A DNA stretch of 64,000 nt from CAZMCH01 sp964564735 (GCA_964564735.1 CAZMCH010000010.1:11092-75091), one strand, 5' to 3'. Shown: positions 46,702 through 56,789, counted from the stretch's first letter. Notes: generated from the letters alone by a model not told the origin. Made by a program: numbers and translations.

Positions 46702-47658
46702 ATGAAACCAACTGACGAAAATAAATGCGCTCCACAACTTAAATGCTCATTGAGAGAGAAATTGCCCAGGGTTGTAGAAAGCATATATGAAAGCTATCAA
46801 AATACACCTAAAACAAGAAATATTGGTGAAAGTCCTTTGCCTAATAAGGCATCTATAATTAATATTTTGGAGTCTATACGTGAAATATTATTTCCGGGAT
46901 ATTATGGAACTTCTGGCTTATGCTGGGAAAATATCCGATATTTTATTGGGAGTAAGTTAGATGAACTCTTTGTAAACCTTAGCACAGAAATATCAAGAAG
47001 CCTTAGACATGAATGTAAAGAGACTGGTCATATATGTATTGAATGTATTGACAGGTCAGGACAATATTGCATGGATTTTTTTTCACAACTGCCAAAAATT
47101 AGAGATATGCTGGTTTATGATGTTCAGTCTGCTTATGACGGTGATCCCGCTGCAAAGGGACTTGATGAAATTATATTCAGCTATCCGGGAATAATGGCAA
47201 TAACTACTTATAGAATTGCTCATGAGCTTCTTATTCTGGGAGTGCCATCTATACCTAGAATCATGACTGAATATGCTCATGGAATAACAGGAATTGATAT
47301 ACATCCCGGAGCAAGAATTGGAAAGAGTTTCTTTATTGATCATGGCACTGGAGTCGTCATTGGCGAAACCTGCGAAATCGGCGAAAGAGTGAAATTATAT
47401 CAAGGTGTAACTCTCGGTGCGCTTAGCTTTCCAAAGGACGATACAGGTTCATTAATAAGAGGCAGGAAAAGACACCCTACTATTGAAGATGATGTTACTA
47501 TATATGCAGGGGCTACAATTCTTGGTGGCGATACTGTTATAGGTAAAGGCTCTGTTATTGGAGGCAATGTTTGGCTTGTTAGTTCTGTTCCTCCAGGGAC
47601 AAAGGTTACAATAGAAGCACCTCAACTAAAATTTAAGATGAACTCTATAACTGCATAG
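46702..47658 (+). CDS. cysE: Serine O-acetyltransferase (EpsC-type, long N-terminus)
   Basis: A 318-residue left-handed beta-helix acetyltransferase that makes O-acetylserine for cysteine. The hexapeptide repeats (HPGARIGKSFFIDHGTGVVIGETCEIGERVKLYQGVTLG) and the SAT-specific catalytic His are present, and the N-terminal helical domain (about 1-165) is of EpsC length. A C-terminal TIEAPQLKFK tail follows. It is not adjacent to cysK. AAGGAG precedes the ATG and the NtrC-type regulator begins 14 bases after its stop. Confidence 0.9.
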   Translation: MKPTDENKCAPQLKCSLREKLPRVVESIYESYQNTPKTRNIGESPLPNKASIINILESIREILFPGYYGTSGLCWENIRYFIGSKLDELFVNLSTEISRSLRHECKETGHICIECIDRSGQYCMDFFSQLPKIRDMLVYDVQSAYDGDPAAKGLDEIIFSYPGIMAITTYRIAHELLILGVPSIPRIMTEYAHGITGIDIHPGARIGKSFFIDHGTGVVIGETCEIGERVKLYQGVTLGALSFPKDDTGSLIRGRKRHPTIEDDVTIYAGATILGGDTVIGKGSVIGGNVWLVSSVPPGTKVTIEAPQLKFKMNSITA

Positions 47659-47672
47659 GTAGGTAGTTTTGC

Positions 47673-49046
47673 ATGGCAAACATTTTGATTGTTGACGATG
47701 AAGAAAGCATAAGAGATGTCTTTGCGACTTTTCTTAATATATATCAACATAAGATCACCCTTGCCAAATCCGGCGAAGAGGCAATCAATTTAATACAAGA
47801 AAACATTTTTGACATAGTAATTACAGACCTAAAAATGGGGAAAATTGACGGAATGACTGTCTTAAATAGTATTAAGGAAATTTCCCCTGATACAGAAGTA
47901 ATTATGATAACAGCGTTTGCGACTATTCCAATCGCTGTTCAAGCTATGGGTTTGGGTGCTTATGATTTCGTATCAAAACCTGTTAACCTTGATGAGTTGA
48001 AATTAACTATAGACAGGGCTTTGGAAAAGAGCAAAATTTCTATAGGTATGAAAATGTTTAAAACCCAAGTTCGAGATAAGAGTAAGTTTTCTAATATTAT
48101 TGGCTCAACTCCTGCCATGTATGAAGTTTTTTCATTAATTGAAAATGTCTGTCGTTTTGATACAACTGTTTTAATTACAGGTGAAAGCGGAACAGGAAAA
48201 GAGTTAGTGGCAAGAAGCATACATGCCAATAGCTCTCGGAGTAATAATCTTCTAATACCTATTAATTGTGCTACTATTCCAGAAAACTTACAAGAAAGCG
48301 AGTTTTTTGGATACAAGAAAGGCTCTTTTACTGATGCAAATGAGGATAAAAAAGGACTTTTTGAGGATGCTCATCAAGGAACTGTCTTTCTTGATGAAAT
48401 TGCAGATGCTTCCCCTTCAACACAATTAAAACTGTTAAGATTTCTGGAGAACGGTGAGATAAGGCGAATCGGTGAAAATACACCTACCTATGTTGATGTT
48501 AGGCTTATCACAGCTACAAATAAGAATTTGCAAAGAGAAATTGAAAATGGTAGCTTTAGGGAGGATTTATATTACCGAATTAATGTTGTTGAGATACATT
48601 TGCCACCTCTTCGGGAACGCAAGGATGATATTCCTCTTTTAGCAGAGCATTTTTTGCATATTCACGTATCGAAGTCAAAAAAAGATATAAGAAACATTTC
48701 CCGACAAGCTATGCAAATTCTTTTGCAATATGATTGGCCTGGGAACATAAGGGAACTACAAAGCGTTATTCAATATTCGGTTGCTTTTTGTAATAAAAAT
48801 GTTATAACTCCTGAATTCCTCCCCGAAAATATTCAAAACGTCAGTAAAAAAATCAAAATCAATAACAAAAGCGGTCAAATGTCTCTTGATGAAATAAAGA
48901 ATGAATATATATTTCAGATGCTTGAGAAACTGTCTTGGAATTACAGCAAAGCATCTGAAATATTAGGCATATCAAGAGCAACTTTATATAGAAAAATTAA
49001 GGAAAGTAATAGAAAATCAAACAATAAATCTATCACTTTTAGTTAA
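47673..49046 (+). CDS. NtrC-family response regulator (REC-AAA-Fis HTH), GSFTDA variant
   Basis: A 457-residue sigma-54 activator. REC: D8/D9, phospho-acceptor D52 and K102. AAA: Walker A GESGTGKE (170-177), Walker B GTVFLDEIAD (236-245). The loop that contacts sigma-54, normally GAFTGA, reads GSFTDA (217-222), so activation may differ. The C-terminal Fis-type HTH (YSKASEILGISRATLYRKIKE) is intact. No cognate histidine kinase is adjacent; it follows cysE by 14 bases. Confidence 0.92.
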   Translation: MANILIVDDEESIRDVFATFLNIYQHKITLAKSGEEAINLIQENIFDIVITDLKMGKIDGMTVLNSIKEISPDTEVIMITAFATIPIAVQAMGLGAYDFVSKPVNLDELKLTIDRALEKSKISIGMKMFKTQVRDKSKFSNIIGSTPAMYEVFSLIENVCRFDTTVLITGESGTGKELVARSIHANSSRSNNLLIPINCATIPENLQESEFFGYKKGSFTDANEDKKGLFEDAHQGTVFLDEIADASPSTQLKLLRFLENGEIRRIGENTPTYVDVRLITATNKNLQREIENGSFREDLYYRINVVEIHLPPLRERKDDIPLLAEHFLHIHVSKSKKDIRNISRQAMQILLQYDWPGNIRELQSVIQYSVAFCNKNVITPEFLPENIQNVSKKIKINNKSGQMSLDEIKNEYIFQMLEKLSWNYSKASEILGISRATLYRKIKESNRKSNNKSITFS

Positions 49047-49093
49047 AAAAATAGAACGCAAATTAAACGGATTTTCATATATTTATTTCGTAA
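49047..49093. repeat. Dispersed repeat, copy 2 (inverted)
   Basis: The reverse complement of the repeat at 40160-40217 over most of its length. It follows the NtrC-type gene by one base. The gap 49047-49272 holds nothing else clear. Confidence 0.65.
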
Positions 49094-49272
49094 TTTGCTT
49101 TATCATGCTTTACTTTTCACGCATTACTCATTTCACATCACTTATTACTTCTGCGTCTTTTTCAGTCAATTTTCATTCCCAATAGTAATCCCTTATGAAT
49201 ATTCCTACGTTTATTTTTTTCGTCCTTATTATAGAATTACATTAACTTGATTATAAGGAGGTATTACTACAA

Positions 49273-51462
49273 ATGATCAAGAGAATTCAAAAAAACTTCA
49301 TATTACCAGCGAGTTTTATACTGGGAATTTTTACTATAATTTTTGGTTTTCATATAAATTGTCTATTAGTCGCTGATGAGGTTCAAAAACAAGTTAAAGG
49401 CTTTATCGTATGGGAATCTAATCGCACTGGACAATGGGAATTATATCGGGCAAATATTGATGGTTCTAATTTCAAAAAACTGACAGATTTAGCAAAGATA
49501 TATCCGACTCCTTATAATGAATATTTACGTCCAAGAGTATCTCCAGATGGGAAAACGATACTATTTGGATATGGAAGACAAGGAGCGCCTGTTGAGGTAT
49601 GGGTACTACCATCAAGAGGTGGTGAACCGAAAAAGCTAACAACAGGTAATCCGCTTAACTGGTCAACGGATGGAAAAATAATATATTTTGTTAGGGATAG
49701 CAAAATATGGCAATATGAATTTTTGACAGGAAAAGAATCTATCTGGTATGATAAAAAGGTCCCCGTTGATGGTCGTGCTGGAGGTATGGTTGGTGATATA
49801 AATCCTAACCTAAATTCAGCGGTTTTTCGCTCTGAGAAAAGCAATGAATTCTTTGTTTTTGATGAGAGTAAAACGATTAAAACAATGGGCGGATGTGAAC
49901 CTTCTTTTAGCTCTGATGGGCGTTATGTCTATTGGGTTAATGGACCAAAAGATTTTTGTGTATGGGATATAGAAAAAAATGAAGAACGTCAATTTCTAGG
50001 CACACCTGATTATGAAAAATGGAATTATACATATTTCCCACGAATTAGCAGAGATAGCAGATGGCTTGCTTACGGTGCATCTCCAAACCAGCATGATCAC
50101 AATACCAGCGATTATGATATATTCATACAAGAATTAAAAGACTGGAATCCAGTTGGGAAGCCTATACGAATTTCGCAAGACCCAAAGACTGATAGATGGG
50201 CTGATATATTTATCTATTTTGATGAAACTCCGCCTAATGCACCATTAAACGTCAAGGCAAAGCCTGATGGACAAGGCGTTAAGCTTTCTTGGGATAAAGC
50301 GCAAGACCCTGAATCAGAGATTCTATATTATAATATTTATAGAAGCACTAAAAAAGACAGCCAACAACTTCTAACAAAAGTTGAACGCAATGAATATTCC
50401 GACTATGAAACTGATGCTAATACTAGCTATCAATATATGATTAGCGCTGTTAATTCCGCAGAATTAGAAAGTCCAAAGTCAAAGCCTGTTACAATTACTA
50501 CAAAAGATTTTAAGCCAACTAATCCAGGAAACCTGACAGTAACAATTATTAATAACCAAGCACATTTGAGATGGGATTCAAATCCCGAATTAGATGTAAA
50601 GGGCTATAATATCTATCGAGCTTCTGACCCAAATGGCAAATATAAAAAAATAAATACAAAGATAGTATCTGAAACAAATTTTATTGATAGTTCGGTTGAA
50701 AATAGTAAAACCTATTATTATTATGTTACAGCCATAGACAAAACAAAACATGAGAGTTCACAATCAATTGTGATTTCTAAAAAGATTATAGACCGCACAA
50801 TGGAAGGATTAATAGCTTTTTACTTGTTTAATGAAGCTAATGGGAATATTATAAATGATATTAGTGGAGTTATGCCACCATTAAACCTCCGTATTATGGA
50901 CCCTAACAAAATATCATGGGTAAAGAATGAAAATGCTATTGAATTAACTGATAGCACTATGATCGTAAGTGAAGGTAATGCAGACAAATTACTTAAAAGC
51001 TTAAAAAACAATAAAGAGCTAACTATTGAGGCTTGGTTTTCACCTAGTAATCTGAAACAGAACGGACCTGCTAGAATCGTTACAATGTCATTAGACACCG
51101 GACAGCGTAATTTTACACTTGGGCAAATTGGTGAAGACTTGGCTGTCCGTTTAAGAACAACAAAAACAGATCAGAATGGGATCCCTGAATTAGATACACA
51201 AAAACATATTTTGACACAAAAGCCAACTCATACAATAATTACCTATGATGGTAACGCAAAAAAATTATATATTAATGGCAACCTTCATTCAGAATCACAA
51301 CAACTTACTGGAAATTTCAGCAATTGGGCAAGTTATCCTTTGATAATAGGTAATGAACTGACTGGAGATAGAACGTGGCTAGGCAAGATTTATCTATTAG
51401 CTATATATAATCGTTCTTTAACAAATGATGAAATAATTCGTAACTATCAAGCTGGATTTTAG
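49273..51462 (+). CDS. Secreted propeller/FnIII/LamG surface protein
   Basis: A 729-residue protein with a signal-like N-terminus. Order: TolB/PD40-like propeller (about 45-315; GSNFKKLTDLAK, PRVSPDGKTILFGYG, CEPSFSSDGRYVYWV), two fibronectin-type III domains (about 320-510; PPNAPLNVKAKPDGQGVKLSWDKAQD, PTNPGNLTVTIINNQAHLRWDS), and a LamG-like domain (about 510-729; GLIAFYLFNEANGN, LTIEAWFSPSN). It should act outside the cell in adhesion or glycan binding. It starts the cassette that continues with the AlgJ/AlgI-type genes and is preceded by AAGGAGG. Confidence 0.87.
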   Translation: MIKRIQKNFILPASFILGIFTIIFGFHINCLLVADEVQKQVKGFIVWESNRTGQWELYRANIDGSNFKKLTDLAKIYPTPYNEYLRPRVSPDGKTILFGYGRQGAPVEVWVLPSRGGEPKKLTTGNPLNWSTDGKIIYFVRDSKIWQYEFLTGKESIWYDKKVPVDGRAGGMVGDINPNLNSAVFRSEKSNEFFVFDESKTIKTMGGCEPSFSSDGRYVYWVNGPKDFCVWDIEKNEERQFLGTPDYEKWNYTYFPRISRDSRWLAYGASPNQHDHNTSDYDIFIQELKDWNPVGKPIRISQDPKTDRWADIFIYFDETPPNAPLNVKAKPDGQGVKLSWDKAQDPESEILYYNIYRSTKKDSQQLLTKVERNEYSDYETDANTSYQYMISAVNSAELESPKSKPVTITTKDFKPTNPGNLTVTIINNQAHLRWDSNPELDVKGYNIYRASDPNGKYKKINTKIVSETNFIDSSVENSKTYYYYVTAIDKTKHESSQSIVISKKIIDRTMEGLIAFYLFNEANGNIINDISGVMPPLNLRIMDPNKISWVKNENAIELTDSTMIVSEGNADKLLKSLKNNKELTIEAWFSPSNLKQNGPARIVTMSLDTGQRNFTLGQIGEDLAVRLRTTKTDQNGIPELDTQKHILTQKPTHTIITYDGNAKKLYINGNLHSESQQLTGNFSNWASYPLIIGNELTGDRTWLGKIYLLAIYNRSLTNDEIIRNYQAGF

Positions 51463-51473
51463 GAGAGCACAAA

Positions 51474-53417
51474 ATGCAGAATAAACATTTAATACCAATA
51501 CTTTTGATATTTTTCATTTTAAGCTTTATGGGTAAAAGTGCTTTTTCTGTTAATGAAGATACAATCTCAAAGTTCAATTCTGATTTTGATAGAAAAGAAT
51601 CAAAGATCATGATTCGAATAATCAATAATCCAACCCTTGCTAATCTGGATTTTTACGCTTATGACAAAAATCCTTTACTCTACCGTCAAAATTTTCCTGA
51701 TCTTGCACAACCAGAGAAGCAATTAAATATTAAAGAACTAAACTTTGGTGAATCGCTTATCCCTGATTCCATTTGTGATCGTATAGAGCAAACTCCATTG
51801 AGTCAAGCCGACAAAGCATTGCCTATGTCATGGTCTCCAATGATTGATTTTCTTGCGGATTGGGATTATGACCAAACAATTGAGCTTATGAAAATAGGCA
51901 TAAACGTCAGTCAACAGAAATGGGGTAACGATAATGTTAATCTTCCTATTCAGCAGATCGCAACTGCCTATATAGATACAAATAAAGATGAAATATGGAT
52001 TAAGATTGAGTTTGAGCCATATGCCAATTTCATTAATAGCATAGATGATGAAGATAATGACGGATTTAAGGAAATATATGGATTGATAGATAAATCCAAA
52101 TATTCCAAGCAATTGCTGGATCATCTTAAATCAAAGTATATATCTTATGAACTTAATGATGAACAAATAAAGGATTATTACTATAAACTCTCTGCAAAAT
52201 GGTATGAGGCTGTTAAAACTGAAACTTTTGATATGAAGGTTTATAGACAGTTTCCTAATGATAAGACTGAGCCAGAAATTATAAATACATTAAAAGGCTT
52301 AAAGATTGATGATGCAACTGCGATAATTCGTGGAAATCCCTATGGATCGCCTATATATAACATATTTATTATCAAAAAAAATGATAATAAATCAGTTAGA
52401 ATCCAAGAACCTGAAACATTAAATAATATTCAGCGATTAAATAATGAACTAGAAATATGGGGCGAAGGTAGTTGGGAGAAATGGGCAGAAAGCCTAACTG
52501 CATTTCGCCAAGACATTGAAAAAATTCTAAATGAACGTCCAAAGGAGATAAAGGGATTTATAGGCAAAGATGGTCAGCTTTTCTTTCGAGGCTCTTTGGA
52601 ATATCTGCTCAGTGGTGATTTAAGGAAACAACAAAACAATAGAGACCCTTATCCCGCAATTGTTGATTATAAAAATCAGCTTAAAGCTAAGGGTATAGAC
52701 TTTCTGTTTGTTATTATTCCAGCAAAAACAGAGATTTTTCCCGATAAAATTTCCAATAAAGCACCAAAAGACGCTTATGTAACGCCATATACACGAAAAC
52801 TCATGCTGGAACTGGAATCAGCAGGTGTTGATATAGTTGACCTTTTGCCTGCGCTTATAGATGCTAGAAAAAAAGATGAGTCAATCTATATGAAGCAGGA
52901 TACGCACTGGTCAAACAGCGGGATGCAAGTATCTGCAAAAATAATCGCTGATCGTATTAAGGAATACTCATGGTATAAGGACGTTTGCCCGAAACCGATA
53001 GCATATAAAACTAAGGAAGCCAAATTCACTAGAAGCGGAGATATACGGGATATGCTTCCTGATGATGAAAAGATAACATATCGTCCAATGACGCTCATTG
53101 CTCAACAAGTGCTTAATCCTGATGGCAGTTTTTATGAAGATAGCGAATCTAGCCCTCTTGTGATTTTGGGAGATAGCTTTTGCGGAGTATTTCAAGTTGA
53201 AGAGCCAAAACACGCTGGTTTATCATCACATATAGCAAAAGAAATAGGGATGCCTGTTGACTTGATGGTGGCTTATGGAAGCGGTCCCGGAATAAGAAAA
53301 AATCTATCACGTAGAGGCGCGTCTGTTATAAATAGCAAAAAACTCGTGATATGGACAACCGCATCAAGAGATTTATATAATTATTGGTCGTCTTGGGATT
53401 TGGTAAAACTGCCATAA
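51474..53417 (+). CDS. AlgX/AlgJ-like SGNH polysaccharide O-acetylation protein, copy 1
   Basis: A 647-residue exported protein (MQNKHLIPILLIFFILSF). The C-terminal SGNH-like domain has FIGKDGQLFFRG, the DxHW motif MKQDTHWSN near residue 476 and the GDS serine in VILGDSFCG near 566. This fits AlgJ/AlgX proteins, which pass acetyl groups to exported polysaccharides with AlgI. The N-terminal 350 residues form a further domain of unknown role. It lies 11 bases after the surface-protein gene and its stop is 18 bases before the MBOAT gene. Confidence 0.87.
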   Translation: MQNKHLIPILLIFFILSFMGKSAFSVNEDTISKFNSDFDRKESKIMIRIINNPTLANLDFYAYDKNPLLYRQNFPDLAQPEKQLNIKELNFGESLIPDSICDRIEQTPLSQADKALPMSWSPMIDFLADWDYDQTIELMKIGINVSQQKWGNDNVNLPIQQIATAYIDTNKDEIWIKIEFEPYANFINSIDDEDNDGFKEIYGLIDKSKYSKQLLDHLKSKYISYELNDEQIKDYYYKLSAKWYEAVKTETFDMKVYRQFPNDKTEPEIINTLKGLKIDDATAIIRGNPYGSPIYNIFIIKKNDNKSVRIQEPETLNNIQRLNNELEIWGEGSWEKWAESLTAFRQDIEKILNERPKEIKGFIGKDGQLFFRGSLEYLLSGDLRKQQNNRDPYPAIVDYKNQLKAKGIDFLFVIIPAKTEIFPDKISNKAPKDAYVTPYTRKLMLELESAGVDIVDLLPALIDARKKDESIYMKQDTHWSNSGMQVSAKIIADRIKEYSWYKDVCPKPIAYKTKEAKFTRSGDIRDMLPDDEKITYRPMTLIAQQVLNPDGSFYEDSESSPLVILGDSFCGVFQVEEPKHAGLSSHIAKEIGMPVDLMVAYGSGPGIRKNLSRRGASVINSKKLVIWTTASRDLYNYWSSWDLVKLP

Positions 53418-53435
53418 AACTAAAGGAAAATAGAT

Positions 53436-54851
53436 TTGGTATTCTCATCTCATTTATTTGTGTTTTATTTCCTGCCGATAGTTTTACTATTATATTATAT
53501 TTCACCGAAACAGTGGAGACATCCGTTTCTTACACTTGCAAGCTATATATTCTATGGCTGGGCTAACCCTTGGTTTGTCTTTTTGATGATGTTTTCCACC
53601 GCACTAGATTATGTCTGTGGATTGATGATCTCGGAGAAATGGAATCTGCTTTCATCTTCTAATACACAAAGAAAATTAGGCTTACTTATTTCTATTATAG
53701 GAAATCTAAGCCTGTTGGGGTTTTTCAAATATTTCGTATTCGCACAATCAAACTTAAATATGCTCTTGCAGGTGTTTGGTAGAACAGGCTTTGAGATAAT
53801 TAAGGTTGTCCTTCCTACTGGAATTTCGTTTTATACCTTTCAATCTATGAGTTATACGATTGATTTATATCATGGGAAAGTTAAGCCTGCTAAATCTTTA
53901 TTGGATTTTGCATGTTATGTGTCCTTATTTCCTCAACTCATTGCAGGACCCATTGTGCGATATAGTCATATTGTTGAGCAATTAGAAGAAAGAACTCACA
54001 CAATAGATAAATTTTCAAGGGGGGTTATGCTATTCATCATAGGATTCGCAAAGAAGATATTGCTTGCTAATCCGATGGGAGAGATAGCAGACGCAACCTT
54101 TGGCGCAGTGTCGCCTATATGGTATGACGCATGGATTGGAATCATAAGCTATGCCTTTCAGATATATTTTGACTTTAGCGGATATTCAGACATGGCGGTT
54201 GGTTTAGGTTTAATGTTCGGATTTGAGTTTCCTATAAATTTCAATTCACCTTATCATGCAGATAGCATGACAAACTTTTGGCAGAGATGGCATATTTCGC
54301 TTTCAACTTGGCTTAGAGATTACCTCTATATCCCATTAGGTGGAAACAGAAAAGGAACCCGCAGGACATATCTTAACCTTGCTATAACAATGCTACTTGG
54401 CGGGTTATGGCATGGCGCCAAGTGGACATTTGTAATATGGGGTGCAATACATGGCATATTGCTTGCCTATGAAAGAATGATCGGCAAAGAAAGCATATAT
54501 CATCGTTTACCACGTCCTTTTCGTATTGGCATAAACTTTTTTATTGTCCTGATTACATGGGTTTTCTTTCGCGCTGATAATTTGTCGTTGGCAATAAAAT
54601 ATCTTGGCTCAATGTTTGGTATATCTGCTGGATATAAAGGCGCATTATTGATCGGTTCTGTTATTTATTCAAGATACCATATATTGATATTTATATGCTG
54701 TGTAATAGCTGTTTGGTTTGGCAAACATAGCTGGAAAATTGCAGAAAAAGTAACGCCAACTAAAGTCGTTATTATGATAATATTGTTTATTATGTCTTTG
54801 ATAGCTATGTTTACACAAAGTTTTAATCCATTCCTTTATTTTCAGTTTTAA
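53436..54851 (+). CDS. MBOAT O-acyltransferase (AlgI-like)
   Basis: A 471-residue multi-pass membrane acyltransferase that moves acetyl from the cytosol to a periplasmic acceptor. FWQRWHISLSTWLRDYLYIPLGG and LLGGLWHGAKWTFVIWGAIHG near residue 325 carry the conserved His and the MBOAT marks. The start codon is TTG with AAGGA eight bases upstream. It lies between two AlgJ-like proteins, giving one acyltransferase with two possible acceptors. Confidence 0.93.
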   Translation: MVFSSHLFVFYFLPIVLLLYYISPKQWRHPFLTLASYIFYGWANPWFVFLMMFSTALDYVCGLMISEKWNLLSSSNTQRKLGLLISIIGNLSLLGFFKYFVFAQSNLNMLLQVFGRTGFEIIKVVLPTGISFYTFQSMSYTIDLYHGKVKPAKSLLDFACYVSLFPQLIAGPIVRYSHIVEQLEERTHTIDKFSRGVMLFIIGFAKKILLANPMGEIADATFGAVSPIWYDAWIGIISYAFQIYFDFSGYSDMAVGLGLMFGFEFPINFNSPYHADSMTNFWQRWHISLSTWLRDYLYIPLGGNRKGTRRTYLNLAITMLLGGLWHGAKWTFVIWGAIHGILLAYERMIGKESIYHRLPRPFRIGINFFIVLITWVFFRADNLSLAIKYLGSMFGISAGYKGALLIGSVIYSRYHILIFICCVIAVWFGKHSWKIAEKVTPTKVVIMIILFIMSLIAMFTQSFNPFLYFQF

Positions 54852-54865
54852 TGCAGGAGTATATA

Positions 54866-56452
54866 ATGCAAGGTTTCCAAGAGTCAAAGCTTTCAAAATG
54901 GATAATCATGCTTTGTTTTTTCCTAATTATTGGGATTTTGCCGTTAATAGAATTTGGCAAAGAAATCTATCGCAAAGAGCATATCATAGAATTTGATATT
55001 TTTCGTGGTATTCCAACCAATGAAAAAGTGCGCTCTTATGAAAAAGCGATTGAGGATAATTCAATAATTGCGAAGCTGGCAAGATCATGGTTACAACTAC
55101 CATTGACTTGCTTTGGCGATCAGGGCAATAAAAAAGTTATCATAGGTCGTGATAAATGGCTTTTCTATCGTCCAAGTTTTGATTATGCCACAAAGCCCAA
55201 TGATAACTTTCATGGTGAATCAAGACCTTTTGAGGCAATAATTGCCTTTAATAATACGCTTAAAGAGCAAAATGTCGATCTTATATTGCTTCCAATTCCC
55301 GGAAAATCAAGCATATATCCAGAACATCTGACTAAAAGATATAAGTCTGAATTTGATCCGCCTGTGAATATTTATGCAGATGAATTTTTCCAGAAATTGA
55401 GAGATGAAGGAATTAAAATTGTTGATCCTGCAAACATTTTATGGAAAACAAAGGAATTACAAGATAAAATGCTTTACTTGGAACAGGATACTCATTGGTC
55501 GCCGAATGGCATGGAAATTGTTGCACGATATTTATCTGATGATATAATTGCTAATGCGCTGGTTGATTGCATATCAAAAGAATCATATAAAATACAACGT
55601 GATAGAGTAACAAGATATGGTGATCTTTATGATATGCTTGGATTTCCAGAAGGTTACAGTTGCTATCAACCAAAAAGCATTGAAATAGGTATGGTGATTG
55701 ACTCAAAAACAGGTGAACAAATCAAGCCTAACCAAAAATCCCCGATAGTTTTACTTGGTGATAGCTTTGTAAATATATTCTCAAAGGCAGAGATGGGTTG
55801 GGGGGAATATGCTGGATTTGCAGAACACCTTGCTTACAATCTAGGTATCCCAATCGATGTAATCGCTATCAATGATGGCGGTGCTACAGGCTCACGTGAG
55901 CAGTTGGCACGCAGACCTAATGCGCTTGTTGGCAAAAGACTCGTTATCTGGCAATTTCCAACTCGTGATCTTACAAATCCTGAAAGCCAATGGAAGATTG
56001 TGAATATACCAAAACCACAAAAAATGGCAAAGAAAATAGAAATACCAAAGCCTCAAAAGACTACCGAACCAGAAAAAGAAGTGCCTGCTATCGAATCCAT
56101 AAAGCAAGAAGAACCAAAAGAACAAAATCTGATTGTTACAGGAGAAGTCATATTGGTTTCTAATGTTCCTGATCCTAGCCAAGTTGCTTATTCTGATTGC
56201 CTGACGTATATTAAGTATCGTGTTATATCGGTAGAAAACGGAGAATATAAAGATAGTGAAATCATCGCTGTTTTTTGGGGCATGCAGAAATCAAAACTGA
56301 TGCCTGCGGCAAAATTCCAAATCGGTGAAAAGCATAGATTGAAATTAGATCCTCTTAGCAATCATCAGGAATTATCACACTTTATGCAAGCAGATGATAC
56401 AAATGACTATGAGAGAATTCCCTACTGGGCAATCGAGATGACTCAGCAATAA
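54866..56452 (+). CDS. AlgX/AlgJ-like SGNH protein, copy 2, with extra C-terminal domain
   Basis: About 528 residues from the ATG at 54866 (AGGAG upstream); an ATG at 54851 overlapping the MBOAT stop is less likely. One N-terminal transmembrane helix (IIMLCFFLIIGILPLIEFG) is present. The SGNH domain has EQDTHWSPNG near residue 207 and LLGDSFVN near 298. Residues 380-420 are a Pro/Lys/Glu-rich linker, and the last 110 residues form a further beta-rich domain (VTGEVILVSNVPDPSQVAY) absent from copy 1. Confidence 0.88.
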   Translation: MQGFQESKLSKWIIMLCFFLIIGILPLIEFGKEIYRKEHIIEFDIFRGIPTNEKVRSYEKAIEDNSIIAKLARSWLQLPLTCFGDQGNKKVIIGRDKWLFYRPSFDYATKPNDNFHGESRPFEAIIAFNNTLKEQNVDLILLPIPGKSSIYPEHLTKRYKSEFDPPVNIYADEFFQKLRDEGIKIVDPANILWKTKELQDKMLYLEQDTHWSPNGMEIVARYLSDDIIANALVDCISKESYKIQRDRVTRYGDLYDMLGFPEGYSCYQPKSIEIGMVIDSKTGEQIKPNQKSPIVLLGDSFVNIFSKAEMGWGEYAGFAEHLAYNLGIPIDVIAINDGGATGSREQLARRPNALVGKRLVIWQFPTRDLTNPESQWKIVNIPKPQKMAKKIEIPKPQKTTEPEKEVPAIESIKQEEPKEQNLIVTGEVILVSNVPDPSQVAYSDCLTYIKYRVISVENGEYKDSEIIAVFWGMQKSKLMPAAKFQIGEKHRLKLDPLSNHQELSHFMQADDTNDYERIPYWAIEMTQQ

Positions 56453-56668
56453 ATTAGATGAGATTTTAAGGATTATAAATCCGAATTTTCTGAAATTGGT
56501 AGAAAATAGAGGGAAAAAAGTGTAATTTAAGAGGGAAAAAAAGACGTTTTCAGCATACCTGAAAAAGCGGATTAAGCAAGTAATAGCAACAAAAAATGCG
56601 GTTTTGAGAGGGGTTTATTTTCCTTTATTTTTGTGAGTTTTTGTATATGATGATCAGAGGATTTTTAA

Positions 56669-56737
56669 TCCCCCCCCTTTATCCCCCCCTTAAAAAGGGG
56701 GGAATTGCAGTAAGTTCCCCTTAAAAAGGGGGGAATT
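56669..56737. repeat. CCCCCC-TTAAAAA-GGGGGG hairpin repeat, two copies
   Basis: Two adjacent hairpins: CCCCCCTTAAAAAGGGGGG at 56684-56702 and a slightly shorter copy at 56717-56733, separated by about 14 bases. Elements of this sequence are known as dispersed intergenic repeats. The first may also end transcription of the O-acetylation cassette, but no T-run is evident. Confidence 0.7.
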
Positions 56738-56776
56738 ATGGTAAGTTTTCATGGATAGTTTTTCTATAAATGTTTC

Positions 56777-56789
56777 GTCCCTTCGGGAC
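56777..56789. repeat. Small palindrome GTCCC-TTC-GGGAC
   Basis: GTCCCTTCGGGAC, the third member of the family at 3671-3683 and 3899-3912. Confidence 0.6.
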
